DNA of 56,797 nucleotides from Natronosalvus hydrolyticus (GTDB lineage: Archaea; Halobacteriota; Halobacteria; Halobacteriales; Natrialbaceae), in assembly GCA_025517525.1 (NCBI GenBank), contig JAOPJZ010000023.1, forward strand, positions 1 to 56,797, read 5' to 3'. Positions 36,212-45,507 of this stretch are shown here, one piece after another. Position 1 is the stretch's first letter. Every line of letters starts with the position of its first letter. A program made the position numbers and the translations under genes. The notes beneath the pieces were generated by a model that saw only the letters and a list, made by a program, of their open reading frames with translations, searched no databases and was not told the origin of the DNA.

Positions 36212-38080
36212 TTACTCCGAATCGGAGAGATACAACGTTCGGTCGATACTGGTGACAGCAGCATCTCCCCACTGCTCGATCGCGTTTCCGTCGGCGTTTG
36301 GAATCTCGATAACGATTCGCTGGTCGCCGATAGTGACGTCACCTTCCGGCGTCGACGCCTGGTCGGCAAAGCTCTGGAGTTGGTAGGTCAGCAAGCGTTT
36401 CGTCGACCCCTGAATCTCGACTGTTTCCGGGTCGAATTCGAAGGTCAATACGACGCCGTCGTCGTCTTCGACCGAACTGACGTCGAAGCCGTGACTCGAG
36501 AACGTTAGCTCCGGCCCCCCTTCGGTCAGTGCCTCGAGCGCTTCGTCGAGCGGGATCGGAGCGGGCTCTGTGGAATCGACTGCTGGTTCGTCTTCGTCGC
36601 TTTCTGTGCTGTCTTCGCTGCCATCGGTGGCCGATTCATCACTTTCGACTGTGTCCCCACTATCACCGTCAACTGCCGATTCAGCGTGGGTTTCGTCGCC
36701 ATCATCGGCAGGGTCAAACATCCCACTGCTCGCGTCATCAGCCGTGTTATCCGTCGATACACTGGACTCCTCGAGCGGTTCCGGATCGGTCTCCTCGCCC
36801 GATTCAGCCTCGAGTTCGGTTTCATCGAAGGTGATCCTCCGGAACTCATCCGACGCAGATCGGCTGGCTGAATCCGGCGTTTCGTCCTCCGGCTTCGTGG
36901 CTGAATCCGGCGTTTCGTCCTCCGGCTTCGTGGCTGAATCCGGCGTTTCGACGCCTGGCTCCGCGGCCTCCTCGACACTGTCGCGTTCGTCCTCGCTGGA
37001 CTCCGTTGTACCGGGGTTAGCAGCGATACCTTCGAGCGCGTCTTCGACAGCGTCCTCGAGCGCAGACTCAGTTTCTGTCGATGGATCGTCCGCCTCAGTA
37101 TCCTGATCGTCCACCGCGGCGTCGGCTTCCGGGGAAATCGCTTCGGGTTGATCGGAGCTATTGGCGGGCGGGGCAGCATAGACAGTCGAAGTCCCGGTTT
37201 CGCCGTCCTTGTCTTCGCTGTCGGCATCTGCGTCCAGTTCGTCATCGCCAGCACCCGCTGGCGAAGGTGCGTCTATATCCGTGGCACCATCCGCAGATTC
37301 GTGCTGCTCGTCGTCCTCGTCAGTATCGAAGACCGCAGGCGACTCGAGCGCCCCGGCAATTGGCGTCGAATTACCTTCGGCGATAGCTTCACGGTCGAGT
37401 GCCGTCCGGTACCATGGCGTCCGGTCCGGCGACGTAATAAATCGCCCACGGTTCCAGGTCGCGTTCGGATGGGCGACCGAAGCCGATTCACTCTCCGCGG
37501 ACTCCTCCGCAGTCGACGGGCCCCTATCTTCTGCTGCCGTCTCATCCGCCGTTTCCGGTTCTTCATCGTCGACCTGCTCAGCGGAATCATCGACTGATTC
37601 GTCGGATCCCTCCAGCGAATCCCCATCCTCCGGCCCGAGCGAGTCGTCCGTGGGGCCGTCACTCGTTGCGGCTACGCCCTCATCCGCCGTCTGTGAACGC
37701 CTGGTCTGAGCATCCATCTCGCCTCGAGGCGACTCCGACGGGTCTCGAGTGGCTCCGTGAGCCGACTGTGCCGAGTGGGGCCGTTCAGGACCAGATTCGT
37801 CCCGTGGCTCCTCGGCCGATGGCTGGGGACCTGAACTGATCGTCCCGCCGCTGTTCAGATGCAGCTGTGTACCACCACCGGGGGCGTTCGAGAGTGTATT
37901 GATCCCGTATCCGATATCTTTCAGGTCGTCGTCGAGGTTATCTTCGAGTTTGTCTATTTTGTCCCCAACGCTCCGAAGTGCCAGTGAGATGTCCCAGAGA
38001 ACAACCACGGCAAAAAATATGAGCGCAAGGAACACCGTCACCGCGACGCCTGCGAGAAACTGAATGTCCACTTCGACCAT
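36212..38080 (-). CDS. Membrane-anchored protein with long acidic low-complexity region
   Basis: 622 residues. One N-terminal transmembrane helix (about 7-30) and a short amphipathic segment (DKIDKLEDNLDDDLKDIGYG) are followed by some 450 residues of Asp/Glu/Ser/Thr-rich, presumably disordered chain. A compact C-terminal domain at about 525-615 contains LTFSSHGFDVSSVEDDDGVV and RLLTYQLQSFADQAS. An 11-residue unit TPDSATKPEDE is tandemly repeated, mirrored in DNA by 33 nt repeats at 36866-36950. I recognise no family. The tail likely faces the cytoplasm, with the globular end as a binding module. It is adjacent to a DUF7504-like gene on the same strand. Confidence 0.75.
   Translation of the reverse strand: MVEVDIQFLAGVAVTVFLALIFFAVVVLWDISLALRSVGDKIDKLEDNLDDDLKDIGYGINTLSNAPGGGTQLHLNSGGTISSGPQPSAEEPRDESGPERPHSAQSAHGATRDPSESPRGEMDAQTRRSQTADEGVAATSDGPTDDSLGPEDGDSLEGSDESVDDSAEQVDDEEPETADETAAEDRGPSTAEESAESESASVAHPNATWNRGRFITSPDRTPWYRTALDREAIAEGNSTPIAGALESPAVFDTDEDDEQHESADGATDIDAPSPAGAGDDELDADADSEDKDGETGTSTVYAAPPANSSDQPEAISPEADAAVDDQDTEADDPSTETESALEDAVEDALEGIAANPGTTESSEDERDSVEEAAEPGVETPDSATKPEDETPDSATKPEDETPDSASRSASDEFRRITFDETELEAESGEETDPEPLEESSVSTDNTADDASSGMFDPADDGDETHAESAVDGDSGDTVESDESATDGSEDSTESDEDEPAVDSTEPAPIPLDEALEALTEGGPELTFSSHGFDVSSVEDDDGVVLTFEFDPETVEIQGSTKRLLTYQLQSFADQASTPEGDVTIGDQRIVIEIPNADGNAIEQWGDAAVTSIDRTLYLSDSE
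36866..36950. repeat. 33 nt in-frame tandem repeat in the acidic membrane protein
   Basis: Two identical 33 nt units (36866-36898 and 36899-36931) start GGCTGAATCCGGCGTTTCGT, followed by a partial third unit to 36950. They encode the TPDSATKPEDE repeats, so the linker length changes without loss of frame. Confidence 0.8.
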
Positions 38081-38208
38081 AAGGTAACTAGATTCGTCAT
38101 CGCTCGGTCGCTATTTAGTAGTTCGGTCAGTATCGAATCTCGAGTCTCGGGGTGAGTCTCCGACGCAAACACCGTCGGGTCGTCTCGCAAAAAGGGATGC
38201 TTCGAGAG

Positions 38209-38934
38209 CTATAGTTCGATCCACTCACTAGGACCGTTGCTGTCCCGAAGGTACCACCGCTGTTCGTAGCCTCCGTCGCGGATTCGAACTTCGACAGTCG
38301 CATCGAACAGCGGCTCGAGAAGATTGACCGCATCGTGGTCGGCATCCAGTGGGAGATGGAAGTGTCCCATTCCGGAAACCTGTTTGACGCTCGCAGTTGT
38401 CATGTGTAAAAACCGAAAGACAGTTTCTGTCTGATAGTCGCTCAAAAACGGGACCAGAGAGTCAACACAGACGCGAAGTTCCGCCGGTTCGAGCCCGTCA
38501 GATCCAGCCTCGATCTCCGTCACGGCATCGAACACTGCGGAACCGAGAACGGACAACGACACTTCAGGTGTATGGGTAAGGTGCGTCTCTTTCGTCTCCG
38601 TTTCGCATCGATTCTCCGCCGCTAGCACTGCACTGTCGGTAGATCCGGCCGATTGGCCATCGGCCGGCGGATCGATTTTGAAAACGTTTGTCTCCGGCCC
38701 GGTTTCTGCAGCGGTGCAGCTGTGGCCACGGTAGGTCGTTTCACTGGCCGTCACGATCAAACGATATCGAGGTTGATCGGACAGTTCGCCGAGGAGTCGA
38801 CAACAGACACGTTCGTGGGCGGCTTTCGCACCCGGTCCCACGAGCAGAATGTTTGCGCCTTCCTGCTTGAGGGACTCGAGTGTCTGAGCAAATAGAGCCC
38901 CATCTGCTCTCTCACCTCGTGACCTTGCCTCCAT
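38209..38934 (-). CDS. DUF7504-like haloarchaeal regulator component
   Basis: 241 residues. The N-terminal half (ALFAQTLESLKQEGANILLV, GPG, then CRLLGELSDQPRYRLIVTAS) resembles degenerate RecA/KaiC-like domains of the haloarchaeal DUF7504 family. The C-terminal half (VCVDSLVPFLSDYQTETVFR, LHMTTASVKQVSGMGHFHLP) fits the same family. There is no Walker A lysine, so ATP binding is doubtful. Such proteins often occur with HalOD1 or Bat genes and may be signal-output modules. It sits between two low-complexity acidic proteins, suggesting a cluster. Confidence 0.7.
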   Translation of the reverse strand: MEARSRGERADGALFAQTLESLKQEGANILLVGPGAKAAHERVCCRLLGELSDQPRYRLIVTASETTYRGHSCTAAETGPETNVFKIDPPADGQSAGSTDSAVLAAENRCETETKETHLTHTPEVSLSVLGSAVFDAVTEIEAGSDGLEPAELRVCVDSLVPFLSDYQTETVFRFLHMTTASVKQVSGMGHFHLPLDADHDAVNLLEPLFDATVEVRIRDGGYEQRWYLRDSNGPSEWIEL

Positions 38935-39088
38935 CCTTTGTAAGAGTTATCTAGGAATGTAATAAATATTGCGGCTACTATCATCTATTTCGACGTTCGA
39001 TGGAAAGATATAATCCATCGCCACCAGGTCGGTTTCGAGAGGGTGAGGTGATCGGCTATTTTTTCAGTCTGTACGACAAATTCACCGT

Positions 39089-39958
39089 ATGGACGATCGG
39101 ACCGACGAACTCACAACAGCCATCAAAGAGCTGACAGCGACCCTGGACGAACTTCGGGTCGATCTCGAGCGGGGACGGACACGACCCCGACCACGATTTC
39201 GACCGCCGACCCCCGAGGAACTGGCCACCTTCGGGGACGAAGTCGCAATTCCGGCGACGATCGGGATCCTCAAACTCAATATCAAAGCCCTCGAGACCCT
39301 CCAGCGCACACTCAGAGCCAGCCGTCGGAGCAAGAATCTGCGAGACGACGCCGATGCCGTTGCCAGTCGAACGAGGAAGCACTCGAGTGCGATTCGCGAG
39401 ACGACACTTTCACACCTCGATTCCGCACTCGAGGAGCTACAGGATGCCATCTCGGGGGGATCACTCGAAGCCGACGAGCGCACTCGAGACCTACTTGAGG
39501 ATGCGAGACGACTCCGTCAAGAAGTCGACAGGCGACTCGAGCGTCAGTCGGACTCACTGAGAGCGGACGAATCGGCCGCCGAAACCCACCGGATCGAAAT
39601 CACCTCCGAAGATACTGATTCGGATACTCGGGATGAGAACGAACCGGCAACGGAGTCGAACGATACCCGCGTCGACGTCGATGTCGACGCCGAACTCGAG
39701 ACCCTGAAAGAACAGTACTCACCAGCGGACGAGGAGCCGTCGGAGAACGATGACACGCAGGGCAACGATACCGACTCGAGTGCTGTCGACGAGGGGGACA
39801 ACGACCACGACTCGAGTGCTAACGACGAGGGGAACGACGACCGGAACTCGAGTGCTAACGACGAGGGGAACGACGACCGGAACTCGAGCGAGGGTGATAA
39901 CGGGGAGAATGGCGAACGTGACGACGCCGACGATCACCGTTCGAATGACGACGGATGA
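39089..39958 (+). CDS. Coiled-coil protein with repetitive acidic tail (DUF7547-like)
   Basis: 289 residues. The N-terminal half is helical: MDDRTDELTTAIKELTATLD, then PRPRFRPPTPEELATFGDEV, then IPATIGILKLNIKALETLQR, and a long coiled-coil-like stretch to about 165. The tail from about 170 is Asp/Asn/Ser/Glu-rich with repeats such as DSSANDEGNDDRN. I associate the N-terminal part with an unnamed haloarchaeal family (DUF7547, from memory). The tail is encoded by 36 nt tandem units. It is divergent from the DUF7504-like gene. Confidence 0.72.
   Translation: MDDRTDELTTAIKELTATLDELRVDLERGRTRPRPRFRPPTPEELATFGDEVAIPATIGILKLNIKALETLQRTLRASRRSKNLRDDADAVASRTRKHSSAIRETTLSHLDSALEELQDAISGGSLEADERTRDLLEDARRLRQEVDRRLERQSDSLRADESAAETHRIEITSEDTDSDTRDENEPATESNDTRVDVDVDAELETLKEQYSPADEEPSENDDTQGNDTDSSAVDEGDNDHDSSANDEGNDDRNSSANDEGNDDRNSSEGDNGENGERDDADDHRSNDDG
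39775..39882. repeat. Three 36 nt tandem units encoding the acidic tail
   Basis: Units at 39811-39846 and 39847-39882 (starting CTCGAGTGCTAACGACGAGG) are identical, and a diverged unit lies at 39775-39810. Each adds 12 residues in frame to the tail of the coiled-coil protein. Confidence 0.8.
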
Positions 39959-40084
39959 CAAGGGGTCCCAGCTGCCTGTGCCAGCCTCCCATCGTCGACA
40001 CGGTTCACAGTGACTCGCTCGGACGTGTTACCGAGAAATCTCTTCGAGCGCTCATAACGTCGGTTCTCTCGAGGGAGAACCGAT

Positions 40085-40462
40085 TCAGTCCGAAATCGGT
40101 TCGAATCGATAGCCGTCCCACTCCTGTTCACTGCCCGCTTTGATCCCGACTGTCGGGTCCCGCAGTTCGTCGACGTAGACCGGGCGAACGCTGTCGCCGC
40201 TTTCGACATCGCCGGTAGTCAGTTGTCCGAGCGCCCGGACCGGCGTGTCGACCTCGTGGTCTTCGAGGTCGAATTCGACGATAGCGAGATGGTTGGGCTG
40301 TCGAACGCCGGGCGGCGTCGCCGTACTGGTCGTCCAGGTGACGACCGTGGCCGTGTACTCGCTCAGATTGATCGTATCGACCGGTTCTTCGCCGTCGAGT
40401 CCGAGGTGATGGCCGGGGAATCCGACCGAGCCATCGGCATAGACGAACGCCTCCATCGTCAT
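40085..40462 (-). CDS. DUF35 OB-fold protein, partner of thiolase
   Basis: 125 residues starting MTMEAFVYADGSVGFPGHHL. The OB-fold strands (SEYTATVVTWTTSTATPPGV, HLAIVEFDLEDHEVDTPVRA, SGDSVRPVYVDELRDPTVGI) are typical of DUF35 proteins, which bridge acetoacetyl-CoA thiolase and HMG-CoA synthase in archaea and channel the intermediate. Unlike most DUF35 proteins it has no cysteines, so the usual zinc ribbon is absent. Its ATG overlaps the thiolase stop by 4 bp, giving a two-gene operon. HMG-CoA synthase is 27 kb away. Confidence 0.85.
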   Translation of the reverse strand: MTMEAFVYADGSVGFPGHHLGLDGEEPVDTINLSEYTATVVTWTTSTATPPGVRQPNHLAIVEFDLEDHEVDTPVRALGQLTTGDVESGDSVRPVYVDELRDPTVGIKAGSEQEWDGYRFEPISD

Positions 40463-41613
40463 TGTCCTGCCTCCATAATCGTCGTAATCACACAGTTGCC
40501 AAAGCCACCGACGTTACAGCAGAGGCCGACGTCAGCATCGACCTGTCGCGGGCCAGCCTCGCCGACGACCTGTTCGTAGATTTCGACACCCTGAGCGACG
40601 CCGCTCGCCCCGAGTGGATGCCCCTTGGATTTGAGACCCCCTGAAGTGTTGATCGGCAACGGTCCCGTCCGCTCGGTGTCGCCAGCCTCGACGCGTTTCC
40701 AGGCCTCGCCGTGGCCGGCAAAGCCGAGCCCTTCCATCTGCAGGAACTCGAGAATCGTGAACATATCGTGCAGTTCGGCAACGTCGACGTCCTCGGGGCC
40801 GTGCCCGCTCATCTCGTAGGCCCCCTTGCCACTCTCGACGACGCCGTTCATCACCGTCGGGTCCGGGCGCTCGTGGACGACGTGCGTGTCCGTCGCGCCC
40901 GCAACGCCGGAGACGACGGCATAGTCGTCGGTGTACTCCCTGGCGACCGATTCCGGACAGAACATGAGCGCGGCACTCCCATCGGTAATAGGACAGAAAT
41001 CGTAGAGTCGCAGCGGATCAGCTACGATGGGTGACTCGAGCACCGTCTCGAGGTCGACTTCCTTCCGGAACTGCGCATGAGGGTTGTCCACGCCGTTTTT
41101 GTGGTTTTTCACCGCCACCTTGCCCAGACTTTCTCGGGGAGCGTCGAATCGCTCGAGGTAGTGACGAGCAGTCATTCCCGCGAACGAAGGGAGCGTTACG
41201 CCGTGTTTGTACTCGTCGGGATGCGTGATCGAGGCGATGATATCGGTCGCCTCGCCCGTCGTCTTGTGGGTCATCTTCTCGCCACCGACAAGAAGCGTCA
41301 TCTCACTCGCGCCGCTGGCGATCGATTGCCAGGCGGCGTAGATGCCCGCCCCGCCGCTCGAACTCGTCTGATCCACCCGCTGGCTGTACGCCGGCAACAC
41401 GCCCAGGTCATGGGCGAGCATGTTCATGATACCGCCCTGTCCCTCGAACTCCCCGCTCGACATGTTCGAGACGTACAGATGCTCGACCGCACTCGAATCC
41501 ACGCCCGCATCCTCGAGGCAGGCCTTCCCAGCCTCGGCAATGAGGTCCCGAATCCACGCCTCGCGTTGCCCAAACTGGGTCATCGACGCGCCGATAATTG
41601 CTACACGTTCCAT
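40459..41613 (-). CDS. Thiolase family protein (acetyl-CoA C-acetyltransferase type)
   Basis: 384 residues from MERVAIIGASMTQFGQREAW. SCP2-type thiolase fold with VAELHDMFTILEFLQMEGLG, NTSGGLKSKGHPLGASGVAQ (the GHPxGASG histidine loop) and the C-terminal cysteine region LCCNVGGFGNC. At the position of the usual nucleophilic cysteine the sequence reads VDQTSSSGGAG (S84), so the acylated Cys appears to be Ser. The family and operon with DUF35 point to acetoacetyl-CoA metabolism or the mevalonate route. The frame extends seven codons upstream; MERVAIIG is the family start. Confidence 0.88.
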   Translation of the reverse strand: MERVAIIGASMTQFGQREAWIRDLIAEAGKACLEDAGVDSSAVEHLYVSNMSSGEFEGQGGIMNMLAHDLGVLPAYSQRVDQTSSSGGAGIYAAWQSIASGASEMTLLVGGEKMTHKTTGEATDIIASITHPDEYKHGVTLPSFAGMTARHYLERFDAPRESLGKVAVKNHKNGVDNPHAQFRKEVDLETVLESPIVADPLRLYDFCPITDGSAALMFCPESVAREYTDDYAVVSGVAGATDTHVVHERPDPTVMNGVVESGKGAYEMSGHGPEDVDVAELHDMFTILEFLQMEGLGFAGHGEAWKRVEAGDTERTGPLPINTSGGLKSKGHPLGASGVAQGVEIYEQVVGEAGPRQVDADVGLCCNVGGFGNCVITTIMEAGQ

Positions 41614-41792
41614 GCGAAGACACAGTCGCGTCACTCATTTATAGGCTAAGGTCCTGGCAGCATTGATTCGAGCCGACCTCGAGCGGGGACTGAAGCTTGG
41701 CCGTCCCTGACCGAAATGGGGTCCGCATAGCCACTGATACAATAACCATACCAGATGACTATTGAAACGCTATCGGATCCGAATCCCGAAAA

Positions 41793-43127
41793 CTATGCCG
41801 TTGCTTGCAGTTCGCTCGCTCGAGACCGTGCTCTCGAGATGATTTCCGGTCTGGCTTCGAACGATATCGCCACGTCCGCCTCGCCGTAGGTCACGTCGTC
41901 GACCGTCGCGTGGTCGTGAATCCAGGAGACGAGACTCATCGTGTCGTCGGTCATCGGCACGACCAGGCGTTCGGTCTCCCAGTCGGGCAGTTCGGCGTCG
42001 ATCCGATCGAGCAGGGCGTCGATGTTGGCCCCAGTCTGTGCGCTGACGGCGACCGGGTCGGGGGCGAGTGCCGAGAGCGCGTTTCGTTTTTCCTCAAGTT
42101 CGGCTTCGCTGACCTGATCGGTTTTGTTGAGGACGGTGATGATCGGTGCCTCGTTGCGTTCGTACAACGTGTCGTGACTGGTCACGAGCTTTTCGTGGAT
42201 GTCCTCGATAGGTTCGCTCACGTCGACGACGAGCAAAACGAGGTCCGCCCGGTAAACCGAATCGAGGGTCGACTTGAACGACTCGACCAGCCAGTGAGGT
42301 AAGTTACTGATGAACCCGACCGTATCGGTCAGTAGAACGTTTCGTGGCTCGATATCCGCCCGGCGGGTCGTCGTGCCAAGCGTCGTGAACAACTTGTCCT
42401 GAGACTCAGCGGTCGCGTCGAGGTCCGGATGGAGGTCCTCGTTTTCGTCAACGTCGATATCGCGGGCCATTCGTCGTAACAGCGTCGACTTGCCGGCGTT
42501 CGTGTAGCCCGCGAGAGCCACCAGATCGAACCCGGAGTCACGTCGCCGCTCCCGGCGCTGTTCTTCTGTCTGTTCGATCTGGGCCAGTTCGTCGTTGATC
42601 CGGCTAATTTGGGCTTTGATGTCCCGTTCGCGACTCTCGTCGTACTCACCGAGGCCCATGAAGCCGGGGTGTTCGTCCCGCTTGGCGAGACTCACTTTGG
42701 CTTCGGCACGCGGCAGTTCGTAGCGCAGTTCCGCGAGTTCAACCTGTAACTGGGCTTTCCGAGTTTGAGCACGTTGGCCGAATATCTCGAGGATGAGGGT
42801 AAACCGGTCCATCACCTCGACGCCGTCGGGCAACAGCTGACCGAGATTATACGTCTGGTACGGACCGAGACGGTTGTCGAATATGACCGTCTCTGCGCCC
42901 GTCTCACGGGCCAGTTGGGCCAGTTCCTTCGCTTTACCCTCTCCCAGCTGTAACGCCGGGTCCGCCCTTCGGGCCTGGGTAATTTCGCCGGCAATGGTGT
43001 AGCCACTGGCACGGGCGAGGTCGATGATCTCGGACGTATCCGGAACGCCGGAGTCGACCCGTTTTGCGATTATTGCGGTCCCGTTAGCCTCTGTATCCGC
43101 TCTGGAAGTCGATTCGTGCGTATTCAT
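41793..43127 (-). CDS. hflX: GTPase HflX
   Basis: 444 residues. The N-terminal HflX domain includes GEITQARRADPALQLGEGKA, IFDNRLGPYQTYNL and a coiled-coil linker around 150-210. The GTPase has G1 GYTNAGKST (about 217), G3 DTVGFISNLPHWLVESFKST and G4 NKTD. A C-terminal extension follows. HflX binds the 50S subunit and helps split or rescue ribosomes. The start MNTHESTSRADTEANG gives an acidic lead-in typical of haloarchaea. Single gene. Confidence 0.95.
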   Translation of the reverse strand: MNTHESTSRADTEANGTAIIAKRVDSGVPDTSEIIDLARASGYTIAGEITQARRADPALQLGEGKAKELAQLARETGAETVIFDNRLGPYQTYNLGQLLPDGVEVMDRFTLILEIFGQRAQTRKAQLQVELAELRYELPRAEAKVSLAKRDEHPGFMGLGEYDESRERDIKAQISRINDELAQIEQTEEQRRERRRDSGFDLVALAGYTNAGKSTLLRRMARDIDVDENEDLHPDLDATAESQDKLFTTLGTTTRRADIEPRNVLLTDTVGFISNLPHWLVESFKSTLDSVYRADLVLLVVDVSEPIEDIHEKLVTSHDTLYERNEAPIITVLNKTDQVSEAELEEKRNALSALAPDPVAVSAQTGANIDALLDRIDAELPDWETERLVVPMTDDTMSLVSWIHDHATVDDVTYGEADVAISFEARPEIISRARSRASELQATA

Positions 43128-43579
43128 GTGCGGGTGTTTTTCGTGGGTGTTGGAGGAGTCATCGCACTCAGGTACCGTCTGGTACTCGTGTGTCTCGAGG
43201 ATCGACGAGACAGATCTACGGGTCCCCTTCGTGACGGACGCCGCGTACCACTCGGCACACGGTGACTGACAGTTGTTAGCAGGAAGTGCGAGGAGTTACA
43301 ATCGGCTCGAGACGTAGACATCGCTCGAGGGCCGACTGCGGTCCATCGACGTCCACACCGTCCCACGTCAGGGATGCCGGTCACTCACCTCGATTCGTTT
43401 CGCGTTGACCATACCATTGGTACGCCGGGCACACTCTTGAATCCCTTGGCGCAGTTGCAGAGCGCTCGAGACACACCCCGTCGATATTGAAAGAGCGAAT
43501 ACACGCTACAACAGTGCCCGATTAGCAATGCGGACGATGAAAGTCATTGTCCTTTGACAGTCTCGTCACCACAAAAGTC

Positions 43580-43912
43580 ATGCCCACCGAACCGAGTGTG
43601 GAACACATGTTAGATCTCGATCCTACGACCCTCGGTCTCGAGTTCGGTGGCGGGGCCGTCATCGGCGGGATAATTGGCTTTGCCGCGAAGAAAATCGCCA
43701 AACTCATCGCCGTCATCATCGGCGTCCAACTCGTCGTGTTTCGGTATCTCGAGTCACAGGGAATCCTCATCGTCGACTGGGACGCCCTCTCGAGAGGCCT
43801 CATCAGCACGTCCGAACGCGCCGACGCGAGTTACCTCGAGTCGATCATCTCGACGCTCTCGGTGGGTGCCGGGTTTACCGCGGGCTTTCTGATCGGGTTT
43901 AAACGCGGATAA
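43580..43912 (+). CDS. FUN14-family membrane protein
   Basis: 110 residues from MPTEPSVEHMLDLDPTTLGL. LEFGGGAVIGGIIGFAAKKI is the glycine-rich first helix of FUN14 proteins, followed by LIAVIIGVQLVVFRYLESQG and a last helix VGAGFTAGFLIGFKRG. Three membrane segments and the length fit. The function in archaea is unknown; the eukaryotic relative FUNDC1 is a mitochondrial outer-membrane protein. An internal ATG at 43607 is an alternative start. The 452 nt before it (43128-43579) contain no gene I can support. Convergent with SDO1. Confidence 0.85.
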   Translation: MPTEPSVEHMLDLDPTTLGLEFGGGAVIGGIIGFAAKKIAKLIAVIIGVQLVVFRYLESQGILIVDWDALSRGLISTSERADASYLESIISTLSVGAGFTAGFLIGFKRG

Positions 43913-43930
43913 CTCGAAAAGGAATAGCAG

Positions 43931-44656
43931 TTACCGTGTACTGAGTTCACCCTTGTCGCTCACGACCTGCGTTTCCGCTTCGCCACTCGTATTCTCGTTG
44001 ACCACGTCATAGAAGTCGTTTTGCAACCCGGCTGGGAAGGTGATGACGCCGATCCAGGAGCCATCAGGTTGCCACTCCTCACGCTCAAGGTCACCGTACT
44101 GACGGATCTTCGCCTGCGCACTGCCGGCGTGCTCCGGAGGAATCTGAACGGCGACCGTAATTTCCTCGAAACGAATCGGAATGATCGGCCGCAGGGCATC
44201 GAGCGCGTCGTCGACCTGCTCGCTCGCCGGTTCCATGGGGTCGACGGTAAAGCCCGCCTCCTCGAGCGCGTTGTCGATTCGTTCGGGTGGATGCGGGGCG
44301 TCATCCATCTGTGGATTGATCGCGTTACGCGCAATCGTCGTGATCAGTTGCTTGCGCTTTTGGGCCTGCATCTCCCGGCGCTGGTCGGCCGTGATCTGGA
44401 TCTCTCCCTGTTTGATCACTTCGGGGATGATCTCGAGAGGATCCGTCGTCCCGAACACGTCCTCGAGATCGTTTTCTGCCGGACGGTCACCCGTCGAGGC
44501 GTTATCGAAGACGTCCTCGGCAGCGATAACCTCCTCGAGGTCGCCGTCGAACTCGCCACGTTTGATCGCCAGTGCCGCATCCGGGTCGACTAACACTTCG
44601 AATCGCGCGCCGTGAGACTCGAGTCGCGCGGTGACAGCCTCGTCAAGCGAGATCAT
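43931..44656 (-). CDS. sdo1: Ribosome maturation protein SDO1 (SBDS family)
   Basis: 241 residues. The N-terminal SBDS domain includes MISLDEAVTARLESHGARFE and VLVDPDAALAIKRGEFDGDL. The middle helical domain has GEIQITADQRREMQAQKRKQ and ARNAINPQMDDAPHPPERID, and the C-terminal domain ends in the usual beta sheet. In archaea SDO1 acts in late maturation of the large subunit, as eukaryotic SBDS does. It is the last gene of the Rpp30 - methyltransferase - Pop5 - PsmA - SDO1 series, 86 nt after psmA. Confidence 0.96.
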   Translation of the reverse strand: MISLDEAVTARLESHGARFEVLVDPDAALAIKRGEFDGDLEEVIAAEDVFDNASTGDRPAENDLEDVFGTTDPLEIIPEVIKQGEIQITADQRREMQAQKRKQLITTIARNAINPQMDDAPHPPERIDNALEEAGFTVDPMEPASEQVDDALDALRPIIPIRFEEITVAVQIPPEHAGSAQAKIRQYGDLEREEWQPDGSWIGVITFPAGLQNDFYDVVNENTSGEAETQVVSDKGELSTR

Positions 44657-44742
44657 ACTCGAAGATAGCCGCGGGCAGTTACAAGAGTGTTTCCCGTCGT
44701 CGGAGACCGCGTGTCGATACCGACCCGGTTCCTCAAAGCCGA

Positions 44743-45507
44743 TTACTCGTCGGCTTCCTCGTCTTCGTCCTCACCTTCGTCGAGCAAGTCGTTTTCGACG
44801 AGATGGGTTTCGATTTCGTCGTCTTCGAGCTGGACGAAGCGCTCAGTTTCGGCGTCAACCGTTGCCAGCCCGACCTCGTTTGGCAACAGCGAGCCGTCGT
44901 TGACCGAGGCCAGCGCCTCGAGTGCCAGGCTGACGCCGCCGTCGAGATCGGCAGCTTCGTCGTAGTTCTCCTCGAGGAAGCCCTGAAGTTCGCCGCGGTC
45001 GGCACCGACAGCGAGGGCCTTCCACTCGTAGGGCGTCCCCGATGGGTCCGTCTCGAACAGACGAGGTTCGCCGTTTTCGATGCCGCCGACGATGAGCGCG
45101 ACACCGAACGGCCGAGCGCCACCGACCTGCGTGTACTGCTGGATGTGGTCGGTCACCGTCTTCGTCAGTGTCTCGACGCCGATCGGTTCGCCGTAGCGCA
45201 GGTGGTTGACCTGACTCTGCCGACGGGCGAAGTCGATCAGTTGGCGAGCGTCGGCGACGTGTCCGGCGCTGGCGATGCCGATATGGTCGTCGGCCTTGTG
45301 GATTTTCTCCACGCTCGAGTCCTCGAGCAGTGGCGAGGGAATCCGTTTGTCGACCGCGAGGACGACGCCGCCTGCCGTTCGAATGCCGATACTCGCGGTG
45401 CCACGTTTAACCGCCTCACGGGCGTACTCTACCTGGTAGAGTCGGCCGTCTGGCGAGAAGATCGTGATCCCGCGGTCGTACGCCTGCTGTTGGGCTTGTC
45501 CCTGCAT
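44743..45507 (-). CDS. psmA: 20S proteasome alpha subunit
   Basis: 254 residues from MQGQAQQQAYDRGITIFSPD. The alpha-type signature YDRGITIFSPDGRLYQVEYA sits at residues 10-29 and forms the outer-ring gate. GIASAGHVADARQLIDFARR and YTQVGGARPFGVALIVGG are family blocks. The tail is very acidic (GEDEDEEADE), common in haloarchaeal alpha subunits. A gap of about 300 nt precedes it (45508-45806), with a TATA-like ACTATTTAG on the minus strand around 45652, so it may have its own promoter as well as read-through. Confidence 0.97.
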   Translation of the reverse strand: MQGQAQQQAYDRGITIFSPDGRLYQVEYAREAVKRGTASIGIRTAGGVVLAVDKRIPSPLLEDSSVEKIHKADDHIGIASAGHVADARQLIDFARRQSQVNHLRYGEPIGVETLTKTVTDHIQQYTQVGGARPFGVALIVGGIENGEPRLFETDPSGTPYEWKALAVGADRGELQGFLEENYDEAADLDGGVSLALEALASVNDGSLLPNEVGLATVDAETERFVQLEDDEIETHLVENDLLDEGEDEDEEADE

